64,000 bases of DNA from Azospirillum brasilense (GTDB lineage: Bacteria > Pseudomonadota > Alphaproteobacteria > Azospirillales > Azospirillaceae), in contig NZ_CP012914.1 in assembly GCF_001315015.1 (NCBI RefSeq), positions 2,724,501 to 2,788,500 on the forward strand. Reading direction: 5' to 3'. Positions 12,591-20,317 of this stretch are shown here, piece after piece. Position 1 is the first letter of the stretch. Every line of letters starts with the position of its first letter. Made by a program: the position numbers and the translations under genes. The notes beneath the pieces are model-generated. The model was given only the letters and a program-made list of their open reading frames with translations, was not told the DNA's origin and searched no databases.

Positions 12591-15221
12591 TTATGGCGTC
12601 CGGACGATATCCTTCGCAAGAGACTTGAAACGGCTGCTTCCCGGTCCAGGGAGCAGCGCGTCGCGCAGAGCATCCGCCCCTTCCTCCGCGGCGTCGAGGA
12701 CGCTGCCGACCAGCCCCTCCGCCTCGTGCCGGCGGCCGGCGCGGAGGGCGGCGCTGAGCGCTCGGCAGGCGGACGCCAGACGGACCAGCCCCAGATTGGC
12801 CGCCGGTGCGGTCAGCGCCTGCGCTTCCGCCAATGGGCAGCCGGATTCACTGCCCTTGCGCAGGCGGCTCGTCCGCTGGGGCAGTTCATCGAGAAAGGCG
12901 GCGGCCAGACGGGCGCACGCCTCCTCCCCCAGTTCGTCGGACAGCCGGGTCAGCATCGCGCGGTCGAGCGGCTGACGGAGCGGAATCGGCTCCACCGCTG
13001 CGAAGGTCTCGAACATGGCGCCGCGCCGCGCCGCGCCGTCCGGGTGCTCGGCGGCCCGGCCGCCCTGGACGGACCAGCCCACCGCTTCGTCGATGGCGTC
13101 CAGCATGGCGGCCCGGTCCACCGGCTTGGCGATGTGGCCGTTCATACCGGCGTCGCGGCAGCGCTGAACCTCCTCGGGCAACGCGCTGGCGCTCATCGCC
13201 AGAATCGGAATGCTCCCCACCGGCGTCGGCAGGCCGCGGATCTCCCGTGTGGCGGCATGACCGTCCATCTCCGGCATGTGCACGTCCATCAGCACGAGAT
13301 CGTAGGTTTCGCGCTGGACCGCCGCCACCGCCTGCCGCCCGTCGGCGACCGTATCGACGCGGTGGCCGGCGCCGCGCAGCATGGCCACGGTTAGTTCCCG
13401 GTTCATCGCCAGATCCTCGGCCAGCAGGATGCGCGCCGGACGGCGATGGACCAGCAGTTCCGCCGCGCAAGGGGCGCCGCTCCCGGCGGGCGGATCGGCT
13501 TCGGGCAGCACCAGCGACAACCAGAAGGTCGAGCCCACGCTCGCCTGGCTCTGCACCCCGACCGTCCCGCCCATCATCTCCACGAGCCGACGGCTGATGG
13601 CGAGGCCGAGACCGGTGCCCCCGCGCGACCGGTCGATCTGGCTGAAGCGCTGGAACAGCTGGCCCTGCCGATCCTGCGGGATGCCGATCCCGGTGTCGGC
13701 GACGCTGATCGTCAGATGCGGACCGGCGGGGGTGTCGGCGGTCTTCACGACGGTCACGCCGACGTCGCCATGCTCGGTGAACTTCACCGCGTTGGCCAGC
13801 AGGTTCAGCACCACCTGACGCAGCCGGTCGGGATCGCCGCGCAGCCAGTCCGGCACGTCCGGCGCCACGGCGGCGTGCAGCGTCAACCCCTTCGCCTCGG
13901 CCTCCAGCCGCAGCACCGCCGCGCAGTTGGCGATCAGGTCGCGGATGGCGAAGGAGGTGTGGTTCAGCGCCAGCCGCCCCGCCTCGATGCGCGAGAAGTC
14001 CAGCACATCCTCGATCACCGTCAGAAGCGACCGCCCGGCGTCGCGCACCAGACGGGCGTGGTGGTTCTGGCGGGGCGTCAGGTCCTCGTCCAGCAGCAGG
14101 CGGGCGAAGCCCAGGATGCCGTTCAGCGGCGTGCGCATCTCGTGGCTCATGGTCGCCAGGAACTCGGCCTTGGCGCGGCTGGCCGCCTCGGCCTCCAGGC
14201 GGGCCTGGATCAGGGCCTGCTCGTTGCGCTTGGTCTCGGTGACGTCGGTGACGATGCCGTCCCACACGATGTCGCCGTTGTCGCGCCGCGCCGCGCGGCT
14301 GGAGACGCTGATCCAGCGGACATCGCCGTCCGACCAGATGATCCGGTATTCGAGCCTCCAGGGCTCCAGCGTCTCGGCGGAGGCGTGGATCGAAGCGAAC
14401 AGGCGCGGGCGGTCTTCGGGATGGAGGATGCGGTTCAGCGCCTCCAGCGTCACCCGCTCGGTCGGCGGCAGGCCCATCACCTGGAAGAAGCCGGGGCTGC
14501 AATAGGGAAAGCGCAGCCGGCCGTCCACCGTCAGCACCCGCTGATACACGCCGCCCGGCAGGTTCGCCACCGTCGCGGCGAAGCGGCGCTGGCTTTCGGT
14601 GAGGGCGATCTGGAGATCGCAGCGCTCCTGTTCCTTGCGCAGGAAGGTGCCCAGCGCCAGCGTGCCGAGAAAGTTTCCGAGGCTCAACGGCACCAGCGTC
14701 GTTTCGAACATGCGGTACGCCATGTCGGGCGGCAGCAGCAGGAAACTGAAGGGCGCCATCACCGTCACCAGCAGAGCCAGCGCGGCCAGATGCCGATTGC
14801 CGAACCGCCCGGACCGTCGCGCCGCTGCCCCCACCAGCATGCCGATCAGCCCGGCCCCGACCAGCGAGGTGACCCCCGCCAACGCTCCCGGCCCGCCCAG
14901 CCAGAAACGGAAGGCTCCGGACACCGCCGCCGCCGCCGCCCCGGCCAGAGCACCGCCGAACGGACCGGCCAGCCCGACCATCACGTTGCGGGCGTCGATG
15001 AACAGGCCCGGCGCCACCCGCACCGGATCGGCCATGCCCAGCACCGCCACCCCGCCGAACATCAGGCCCAGCAAGGTGTTGGCCACCGGCGTCGGCCAGC
15101 CGGCGGCGCGGCTGCGGATCTGCAGGAAGACGACCGCCACGACCGCGAACAGCCCGATGTTCTGCGCCAGCCCGAGCAGCAGTTCACTGGAAATCATGTT
15201 CATCGCAAACCCACCGGCCAT
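12591..15221 (-). CDS. LytS-like membrane hybrid histidine kinase with degenerate Hpt-like tail
   Basis: 876 residues from ATG 15221, chosen because AGGAGG sits five bases upstream; the frame stays open beyond. Residues 1-170 hold five or six TM segments with the 5TMR/LytS-type motif LFIDARNVMVGLAGPFGG. A PAS domain spans about 205-320, HisKA has H360 in MSHEMRTPLNGILG, HATPase_c ends with [11 protein letters not shown], and one receiver follows (ILLAEDLAMN, LMDVHMPEMDG). The C-terminal 130 residues look like an Hpt domain, but the phosphoacceptor position is Gln801 (EAQALTAPAANLG instead of AHxLKGxAxNLG). It may therefore rely on the intact Hpt of the downstream kinase, whose start is 59 bases away. 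Confidence 0.92.
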   Translation of the reverse strand: MAGGFAMNMISSELLLGLAQNIGLFAVVAVVFLQIRSRAAGWPTPVANTLLGLMFGGVAVLGMADPVRVAPGLFIDARNVMVGLAGPFGGALAGAAAAAVSGAFRFWLGGPGALAGVTSLVGAGLIGMLVGAAARRSGRFGNRHLAALALLVTVMAPFSFLLLPPDMAYRMFETTLVPLSLGNFLGTLALGTFLRKEQERCDLQIALTESQRRFAATVANLPGGVYQRVLTVDGRLRFPYCSPGFFQVMGLPPTERVTLEALNRILHPEDRPRLFASIHASAETLEPWRLEYRIIWSDGDVRWISVSSRAARRDNGDIVWDGIVTDVTETKRNEQALIQARLEAEAASRAKAEFLATMSHEMRTPLNGILGFARLLLDEDLTPRQNHHARLVRDAGRSLLTVIEDVLDFSRIEAGRLALNHTSFAIRDLIANCAAVLRLEAEAKGLTLHAAVAPDVPDWLRGDPDRLRQVVLNLLANAVKFTEHGDVGVTVVKTADTPAGPHLTISVADTGIGIPQDRQGQLFQRFSQIDRSRGGTGLGLAISRRLVEMMGGTVGVQSQASVGSTFWLSLVLPEADPPAGSGAPCAAELLVHRRPARILLAEDLAMNRELTVAMLRGAGHRVDTVADGRQAVAAVQRETYDLVLMDVHMPEMDGHAATREIRGLPTPVGSIPILAMSASALPEEVQRCRDAGMNGHIAKPVDRAAMLDAIDEAVGWSVQGGRAAEHPDGAARRGAMFETFAAVEPIPLRQPLDRAMLTRLSDELGEEACARLAAAFLDELPQRTSRLRKGSESGCPLAEAQALTAPAANLGLVRLASACRALSAALRAGRRHEAEGLVGSVLDAAEEGADALRDALLPGPGSSRFKSLAKDIVRTP

Positions 15222-15795
15222 CGCAACCTCCTGGCGGTCCTGTTTTGCATTTTGCCTGTGCGGCGCGACGTGGATTCGCATCGTGCGACGCATTACCGGC
15301 ATACGGGCGGATGCCGCTCCGTTTCGGTCCGCCCGTTCGCCGTTTTCACGCAAGGGGCGTGCCGCTCCGGAAGTGGTCGCCCGTCATAGGCAACCCGTCG
15401 GAGGCACCCCACAAGGCATCGCCGTCCGGGGTGGCGGAGCGGCGGTGCCCCGGCGTGTGAAAGGCCCCGCGCTTCGCGCTGCACCACGCCCTTCGAAGCA
15501 CCCCGTCCGCACCGGCAATCGTCGCAAATGCCATAGGCCTGTGACGTTCCGGGGACTTCCGCCGACCGGGCCGGTGCGGTGGGCGCATGACCGGGTTAGT
15601 ACCGAATTCCGGCGAGGCAAAAGGGCCTGCGATCCCGTTGGCGAAACGGGATGCCGGCGGTACCGCGCCGGTGTCGCCCGGAGTCTGCGCGCTCGCCCGA
15701 AGGGGTCCTCCGTTGGGTTTCACGCCGTGAAAGCTGGCGGCGGAACGGCCATCGGGCTGGGGGTGCGGACGGGAGGCGGTGACGGGAGAAGGTTT
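15222..15795. other. 574-base non-coding gap between divergent kinase and glycosyltransferase genes
   Basis: No frame in this gap looks coding. It must hold the divergent promoters of the kinase block (leftwards) and the glycosyltransferase pair (rightwards). I see one clear hairpin near 15632-15653, ATCCCGTT pairing with AACGGGAT across a five-base loop, but no recognisable riboswitch or convincing -35/-10 pair. Confidence 0.5.
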
Positions 15796-16911
15796 ATGCA
15801 GCACGCCGTTGCCGGGACCCCGCGGTTGTCCGTGGTGGTGCCCTGCTACAACGAGGCCGAGGGGATCGGCGAATTGCACCGCCGGGTGTCCGCGGCCTGC
15901 CGCGCCGAGGTCGGGGAGAGCTATGAGCTGATTCTGGTGGATGACGGGTCGCGGGACGGCACCTGGGGCCGCATCGCCACTCTGGTGCGCGACGATCCGG
16001 CGGTGACGGGGGTACGGCTGTCGCGCAACCACGGTCACCAGCTCGCCCTGACCGCCGGCCTCCATGTCTGCCGGGGCGAGCGCATCCTGATCATCGACGC
16101 CGACCTGCAGGACCCGCCGGAGCTGCTGACGACCATGATGGCCCGCATGGACGCCGGAGCCGACGTGGTCTACGGCACCCGCATGGCCCGCGACGGCGAG
16201 ACCTGGTTCAAGAAGGGCACGGCGGCGCTGTTCTACCGTCTGCTCGACCGGCTGGTCGACATCGAGATCCCCAAGGACACCGGCGACTTCCGCCTGATGA
16301 GCCGCCGCGCCCTTGAGGTGCTGAACGCCATGCCGGAGCAGCACCGCTTCATCCGCGGCATGGTGAGCTGGATCGGGCTGAAGCAGGAGCCGCTGCCCTA
16401 CGACCGGCAGGCCCGCGCCGTCGGCGAAACCAAGTACCCGCTGGGCAAGATGATCCGCTTCGCGGTGGACGCCATCACCAGCTTCTCGATCAAGCCGCTG
16501 CGCGCCGCCTCCTACGTCGGCTTCTTCTTCGCGTTGTGCGCCGTGCTGGCGCTGGGCTACGCGCTGGTGAGCTGGGCGCAGCACGCGACGGTGCCCGGCT
16601 GGACCAGCGTGATGGTCGTCTCGCTGGTGCTTGGCAGCACCCAGCTGCTGATCCTCGGCGTGCTGGGCGAGTATCTGGGCCGGCTCTACATGGAGACCAA
16701 ACAGCGGCCGCTGTTCGTGGTGGACCGCATCGCCCGCCATCCCGACGCCATCGCCGCCCAGGTCGCTGCCCAAGCCGCCGCCCAGGCGGCCGCCGCTGGT
16801 GCCGGCGGGCAGGCCGTGCCGGATCCCGTCGTGGTGCATCTGGGAACCGGCATCGCCGCGGCCGCCGGAGCCTTCTCCCGCATCGAGGCCAAGAGCGGGG
16901 CCAACAGTTGA
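15796..16911 (+). CDS. GtrB/DPM1-type family 2 glycosyltransferase
   Basis: 371 residues from ATG 15796, with GGGAGAAGG upstream. Residues 10-230 are a GT-A family 2 domain: SVVVPCYNEAEGI, LVDDGSRDGT, IDADLQDPPEL (the DXD metal site) and DTGDFRLMSRRALEVL. Two TM segments follow at about 235-300 (SYVGFFFALCAVLALGYAL and SLVLGSTQLLILGVLGEYLG), as in polyprenyl-phosphate glycosyltransferases such as GtrB or ArnC. The last 60 residues are Ala-rich and probably disordered. It should charge undecaprenyl phosphate with a sugar at the inner membrane. The adjacent gtrA overlaps its stop codon, which fits translational coupling. Confidence 0.92.
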   Translation: MQHAVAGTPRLSVVVPCYNEAEGIGELHRRVSAACRAEVGESYELILVDDGSRDGTWGRIATLVRDDPAVTGVRLSRNHGHQLALTAGLHVCRGERILIIDADLQDPPELLTTMMARMDAGADVVYGTRMARDGETWFKKGTAALFYRLLDRLVDIEIPKDTGDFRLMSRRALEVLNAMPEQHRFIRGMVSWIGLKQEPLPYDRQARAVGETKYPLGKMIRFAVDAITSFSIKPLRAASYVGFFFALCAVLALGYALVSWAQHATVPGWTSVMVVSLVLGSTQLLILGVLGEYLGRLYMETKQRPLFVVDRIARHPDAIAAQVAAQAAAQAAAAGAGGQAVPDPVVVHLGTGIAAAAGAFSRIEAKSGANS

Positions 16912-17333
16912 GCGGCGCGGAAGGCCGGGGGCGGGGCGTTCCCTGGACGGCCATCCGCTTCGCCCTGGTCGGCCTGCTGAACACCGGGGTGGATTTCGCG
17001 CTGTTCCTGGCGCTGGTGTCGCTGGCCGGCGCGCCCGTCCTGGCCGCCAACGCCGTGGGCTACGGCGCCGGCGTGCTGTGCAGCTTCCTGCTGAACCGCA
17101 GCTGGACCTTCCGCATGCGCCGGGAGGCGGCCCCGATGGCCCGCCGCCTGCCGCTGTTCCTGGCCTTCAACCTTGTCGGGCTGGCGCTGTCCACACTGGT
17201 GGTCGGTATGCTGGTCCCCACCGTTCCGCCGCTGGTCGCCAAGATCGCGGCGACCGCCGTCACCTTCGCCTGGAACTACTGGTCCAGCCGGCGCTTCGTC
17301 TTCACCGCGCCGGCCGCCAATCCCCTCGTCTGA
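16908..17333 (+). CDS. GtrA family membrane protein
   Basis: 141 residues. The best start is TTG 16908, which overlaps the glycosyltransferase stop in a TTGA arrangement; no ATG or GTG lies before the conserved part. Four TM helices are visible, with the GtrA features RFALVGLLNTGVDF, FLLNRSWTF and FAWNYWSSRRFVF. GtrA proteins are thought to flip polyprenyl-linked glycosyl groups across the inner membrane. Together with the preceding enzyme it forms a charge-and-flip pair for decorating a surface polysaccharide or lipid; the acceptor transferase is not in this window. Confidence 0.9.
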   Translation: MSGAEGRGRGVPWTAIRFALVGLLNTGVDFALFLALVSLAGAPVLAANAVGYGAGVLCSFLLNRSWTFRMRREAAPMARRLPLFLAFNLVGLALSTLVVGMLVPTVPPLVAKIAATAVTFAWNYWSSRRFVFTAPAANPLV

Positions 17334-17346
17334 GTCCCCGGCCCGA

Positions 17347-17375
17347 GCGGCCCCGCCGAAGGGCGGGGTCGCTTT
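17347..17375 (+). terminator. hairpin terminator after gtrA
   Basis: GCGGCCCCGCC (17347-17357) pairs with GGCGGGGTCGC (17362-17372) around a GAAG loop and is followed by TTT. It sits 13 bases after the gtrA stop and before the hsp20 promoter. Confidence 0.7.
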
Positions 17376-17390
17376 GCCGCAACGGCGAAC

Positions 17391-17419
17391 CTTGACCGCC
17401 GGGCGGCCTACCCCAATCT
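17391..17419 (+). promoter_or_regulatory. RpoH-like heat-shock promoter of hsp20
   Basis: CTTGAC at 17391-17396 and CCCCAATCT at 17411-17419 are spaced 14 bases apart. This matches the sigma-32 (RpoH) consensus of CTTGAA and CCCCAT-type boxes. It predicts a start near 17426 and a leader of roughly 95 bases before the hsp20 GTG. The agreement in sequence, spacing and downstream gene makes it plausible, though not proven. Confidence 0.5.
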
Positions 17420-17521
17420 ATGACGGAGCGGCGCCGATCCTCCCCTTTCGGGCCGCCAGCCAGCCGGGCGCCGGAAACGGGCCCAATGTGCAACTCGCTC
17501 GCCTCTCGAGGAGGATGCGCC

Positions 17522-18001
17522 GTGACGACACGTCTTTCGCTCTTCAACAGTCCGCTGCTCCTGGGCTTCGACCAGTTCGAGCGCACGCTGGACCGCATCG
17601 CCAAGAATTCCGCGGAAGGCTATCCGCCCTACAACATCGAACAGATCGGGGACGAGGGCCTGCGCATCACGCTGGCCGTGGCCGGCTTCACCTCAGAGGA
17701 CCTGTCGGTCCAGATCGAGGACAACCAGCTCGTCATCCGGGGCCGCCAGACCGACGACCGCTCGCGCATCTACCTGCACCGCGGCATCGCCGCCCGCCAG
17801 TTCCAGCGCAGCTTCGTGCTGGCGGAGGGGATCGAGGTGGTCGGCGCCTCGCTCGACAACGGCCTGCTCAACATCGACCTCAAGCGGCCCCTGCCGGAAC
17901 CGAAGGTCCGCACCATCAAGATCGAGCAGCCCGCCCAGGCCGCCAGCGGCACCGCCGGACCGCAGACCATCGACGTCGCGCCCGACCGCGGCGACGCCTG
18001 A
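17522..18001 (+). CDS. Hsp20/alpha-crystallin small heat-shock protein
   Basis: 159 residues from GTG 17522, with GAGGAGG eight bases upstream. An alpha-crystallin domain spans about 35-130: YNIEQIGDEGLRITLAVAGF, VQIEDNQLVIRGRQ, IAARQFQRSFVL and the conserved ASLDNGLLNIDLKRPLPE. The N-terminus (LSLFNSPLLLGFDQFERTLDR) matches the alphaproteobacterial HspA/IbpA type. It is an ATP-independent holdase in the cytoplasm. The DUF1150 gene follows 75 bases downstream, a frequent pairing in this class. An RpoH-like promoter precedes it, and the ribosome-binding site can pair with the nearby CCTC, so temperature control of translation is conceivable. Confidence 0.95.
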   Translation: MTTRLSLFNSPLLLGFDQFERTLDRIAKNSAEGYPPYNIEQIGDEGLRITLAVAGFTSEDLSVQIEDNQLVIRGRQTDDRSRIYLHRGIAARQFQRSFVLAEGIEVVGASLDNGLLNIDLKRPLPEPKVRTIKIEQPAQAASGTAGPQTIDVAPDRGDA

Positions 18002-18076
18002 CCGGTTTCGGCGGTCGCCCAGCGCGATTGCCTGTCGCCTACACCTCCTCGACCGATTCGTCCAAAGGACTGCGTC

Positions 18077-18307
18077 ATGAACAGCTTCGACACCGACAAG
18101 GCGGCCTTCCTGCGCCAACTGTCGCCCCAGGACTTCGCCACCTTCGGGCTGGACCATGTGGCCTATGTGCGGCCGGTGACCGTCGACGACGCTCCGGCCT
18201 TCTCCGTCCACGCCGCCGACGGCACGCCTCTGACGGTGCTGGCCGAGCGCGACGTGGCCTTCGCCACCGTCCGCCAGAACGACATGGAGCCGCTGAGCGT
18301 CCATTGA
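18077..18307 (+). CDS. DUF1150 family protein
   Basis: 76 residues from ATG 18077, preceded by AAAGGA. The sequence (LSPQDFATFGLDHVAYVRPV, then AADGTPLTVLAERDVAFATVRQNDMEPLSVH) fits DUF1150, a short alphaproteobacterial family whose genes commonly follow hsp20. The function is unknown; the linkage suggests a role in the heat-shock response. It is probably cotranscribed with hsp20, and the transcript ends at the terminator at 18391. Confidence 0.9.
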   Translation: MNSFDTDKAAFLRQLSPQDFATFGLDHVAYVRPVTVDDAPAFSVHAADGTPLTVLAERDVAFATVRQNDMEPLSVH

Positions 18308-18371
18308 CGCCTGAGGCGTCCTGCTGCTGACGCCTGAGGCGTCCTGCTGTTGACGCCCAGGCGGTCCGTTG
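18305..18371. repeat. 23-bp tandem repeat carrying a palindrome
   Basis: Two near-identical 23-base units (18305-18327 and 18328-18350) and a decayed third (18351-18371) start at the stop codon of the DUF1150 gene. Each full unit contains GACGCCTGAGGCGTC, a six-base-pair hairpin. Another palindrome, ACCTCCCCGGAGGT, follows at 18374-18387. They may stabilise the transcript 3' end or act as a protein-binding array. Confidence 0.8.
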
Positions 18372-18390
18372 AAACCTCCCCGGAGGTTGC

Positions 18391-18426
18391 GAAAGGGCCG
18401 GTCCGCCGCGGACCGGCCCTTTTCGT
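18391..18426 (+). terminator. strong rho-independent terminator of hsp20-DUF1150
   Basis: AAGGGCCGGTCCGC pairs with GCGGACCGGCCCTT around a three-base CGC loop, flanked by GAAA before and TTTTCGTTT after. This is a textbook intrinsic terminator for the hsp20-DUF1150 transcript. Confidence 0.88.
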
Positions 18427-18559
18427 TTCTGTACGTCCGGTGCTATGACATTGCTCCGGGACGCCCCCTTCAACCCTTGCCTGCCCCCCTCAACCCGCTA
18501 TCCTTGTGGGGGACCTCGAAAGTGGACGAGCGGGCGGATGGGCGCCGGCTTGCGGGGAG

Positions 18560-19663
18560 ATGGCATTGAGCGACGGGGCAGACACCAGCGAGGCTGTGGC
18601 CGAGGGTGCGGGGGACAAGTCGGCACGTCCCCAGGGCGGAGGCCGGCGCAGGCAATGGGAGGACGAGGCCCGCGACGCGCTGCACATCATGCCGCTGTCG
18701 GCCATCCCGTTGGAAACGCCGGGGCTTCAGCACGCCCGGCTGATCAAGAACGTGCGGTTGCAGACCGTCGTCGAGATGTTCCACGACGTCCAGACCGGCA
18801 GCGGGCAGGTCTCGCCGCGCCACCTCACCGCCTATTTCGAATCCTACAAGGAGGAGGTGGAGCGCGACCTCGTCAAGATCGAGAAGATCGCCGCCGCCTC
18901 CAGCTTCGACGTCTACACCTCCCGCATCGAACTGCGCCGGATGAACATCGACGTCAACAGCGTCGAGTCGCTGACCCTGTCCGACCGCAAGAAGGAGGAG
19001 CTGACCAACTACATGCGCGTCTTCACGCGCCCGCTGGTCGAGTATGTCTACGGGTCCGAGGACATGCAGGTCCAGGACGTGAAGGACATCATCGGTATGT
19101 TCTCCAACCCCAACCGGGACGAGGCGCTGCGCAACCTGCGCATGATGGCCGACCGGCTGGACATCGAGCTGGGGGAGATCCCGCAGTTCCTCGAGGAGTA
19201 CGGCGACATCTTCCTATCGCTGGCCTATTTCAAGAAATGCCTGGACGACATCGTCCCGGAGATCCAGCGCTTCCTGTCCTGGATGGCCGAGATCCGCAGC
19301 TCCACCGAGGTCAAGCGCGACGCCCGGCAGATGCGCATGCTCGACGAGATCAGCCGCGACCTGACCGACATCTCCACCTCGATCACCGGGCGGTTCGAGA
19401 GCTTCGACAACCGGTCCAAGGACTTCTGGCGCGACATCAACGCCGAGACCTTCCATTCCATCCGCGAGCTGATCGCCTCCCACCACGTCACCATCGGCGG
19501 CGTGCTGTGCGGTCTGGCGGTGAAGATGGACCTGTGGAAGGCGCGCTTCGCCCGCGGCGGCGGCGGCCCGAACCGGCGCATGGAGTTCGTGAAGTCGGAA
19601 ATCCTGCCCGGCCTGTCCCACATCAAGTCGCTGGAACAGTCCGCCCGCTCCGCCAGCGCGTGA
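18560..19663 (+). CDS. conserved hypothetical protein, mostly helical
   Basis: About 367 residues from ATG 18560. The start is uncertain: GGGGAG abuts this ATG, and would suit a TTG at 18566 better; the frame is also open to a GTG at 18506. I recognise no domain. After a disordered 45-residue N-terminus the protein is predicted by eye to be almost all amphipathic helix, rich in charged heptad-like stretches (VEMFHDVQ, YFESYKEEVERDLVKIEKI, DEISRDLTDISTSITGRFESF), with no signal peptide or TM segment. It is probably cytoplasmic and multimeric or coiled-coil. It stands alone between the hsp20 terminator and the DUF2141 gene on the other strand. The codon use is typical of the window, so it is a real gene. 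Confidence 0.75.
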   Translation: MALSDGADTSEAVAEGAGDKSARPQGGGRRRQWEDEARDALHIMPLSAIPLETPGLQHARLIKNVRLQTVVEMFHDVQTGSGQVSPRHLTAYFESYKEEVERDLVKIEKIAAASSFDVYTSRIELRRMNIDVNSVESLTLSDRKKEELTNYMRVFTRPLVEYVYGSEDMQVQDVKDIIGMFSNPNRDEALRNLRMMADRLDIELGEIPQFLEEYGDIFLSLAYFKKCLDDIVPEIQRFLSWMAEIRSSTEVKRDARQMRMLDEISRDLTDISTSITGRFESFDNRSKDFWRDINAETFHSIRELIASHHVTIGGVLCGLAVKMDLWKARFARGGGGPNRRMEFVKSEILPGLSHIKSLEQSARSASA

Positions 19664-19705
19664 GGAGCCTTCCACGGCGCGGCTCCAGTTGCCCGGAGCG
19701 GCGGC

Positions 19706-20149
19706 TCACTCCGTCAGCGGCACCATGGTGGTCACCGTCCCCCCGTCCGGCACTTCCAGGGCGAAGGCATCGAAGGCCGGCGGGCCGAAGGCGCCGCCCG
19801 TCGCCCCGCCGCTGAAGCCGTAGGGCTCACGCGGCACTCCCAGCAGATTGGTGGTGAGCACCGAGTCGCCGTTCCGATCCTGGAACACCGCGACTCCGTA
19901 GCGCCCCGCCGGCAGCCCGGCGAAAACCGCCGTCACCTCCGTCCCCGACGCCTCCAGGATTTGCCCGGCGAAGCGCCGTTCCGCCCGGTAGGCGTCGGCG
20001 CCGTCATACAGCGCGACCCACAGCTTGCCCTGTTGGGGCTTGACGTTGCCGATGGTTGCGCGAAGCTCCCCCGCGCAGACTCCCGCCGCGGCGAGCGTCA
20101 ACGCCACCGCGCCGACCAACCCCGATCCGATCCGACATGCGGCTCCCAT
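19706..20149 (-). CDS. DUF2141 domain secreted protein
   Basis: 147 residues from ATG 20149, with AGGA four bases upstream. Residues 1-27 form a signal peptide (GLVGAVALTLAAAGVCAGE). The mature part is a DUF2141 beta-sandwich: LRATIGNVKPQQGKLWVALY, FAGLPAGRYGVAVFQDRNGD, then NLLGVPREPYGFS. The function of the family is unknown; members are exported to the periplasm or outer membrane. It is a single gene, convergent with the conserved hypothetical gene to the left and divergent from the LytTR gene to the right. Confidence 0.88.
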   Translation of the reverse strand: MGAACRIGSGLVGAVALTLAAAGVCAGELRATIGNVKPQQGKLWVALYDGADAYRAERRFAGQILEASGTEVTAVFAGLPAGRYGVAVFQDRNGDSVLTTNLLGVPREPYGFSGGATGGAFGPPAFDAFALEVPDGGTVTTMVPLTE

Positions 20150-20317
20150 TTCCTGTCCCTTTCCTTCGCCGTGGGCGAACCGTCGCCTTTCCGAGCCGGT
20201 CCCTTCCATGCCTGAAGGAGCGGGCGGAGGGCCACCGCCGCTGCGGGACCGGCGGGTTGCGGCTTCGCCAAACGCCGGGACCGGCGGTTCACGATGCGTG
20301 AAACGGAGGTTCCTGCA

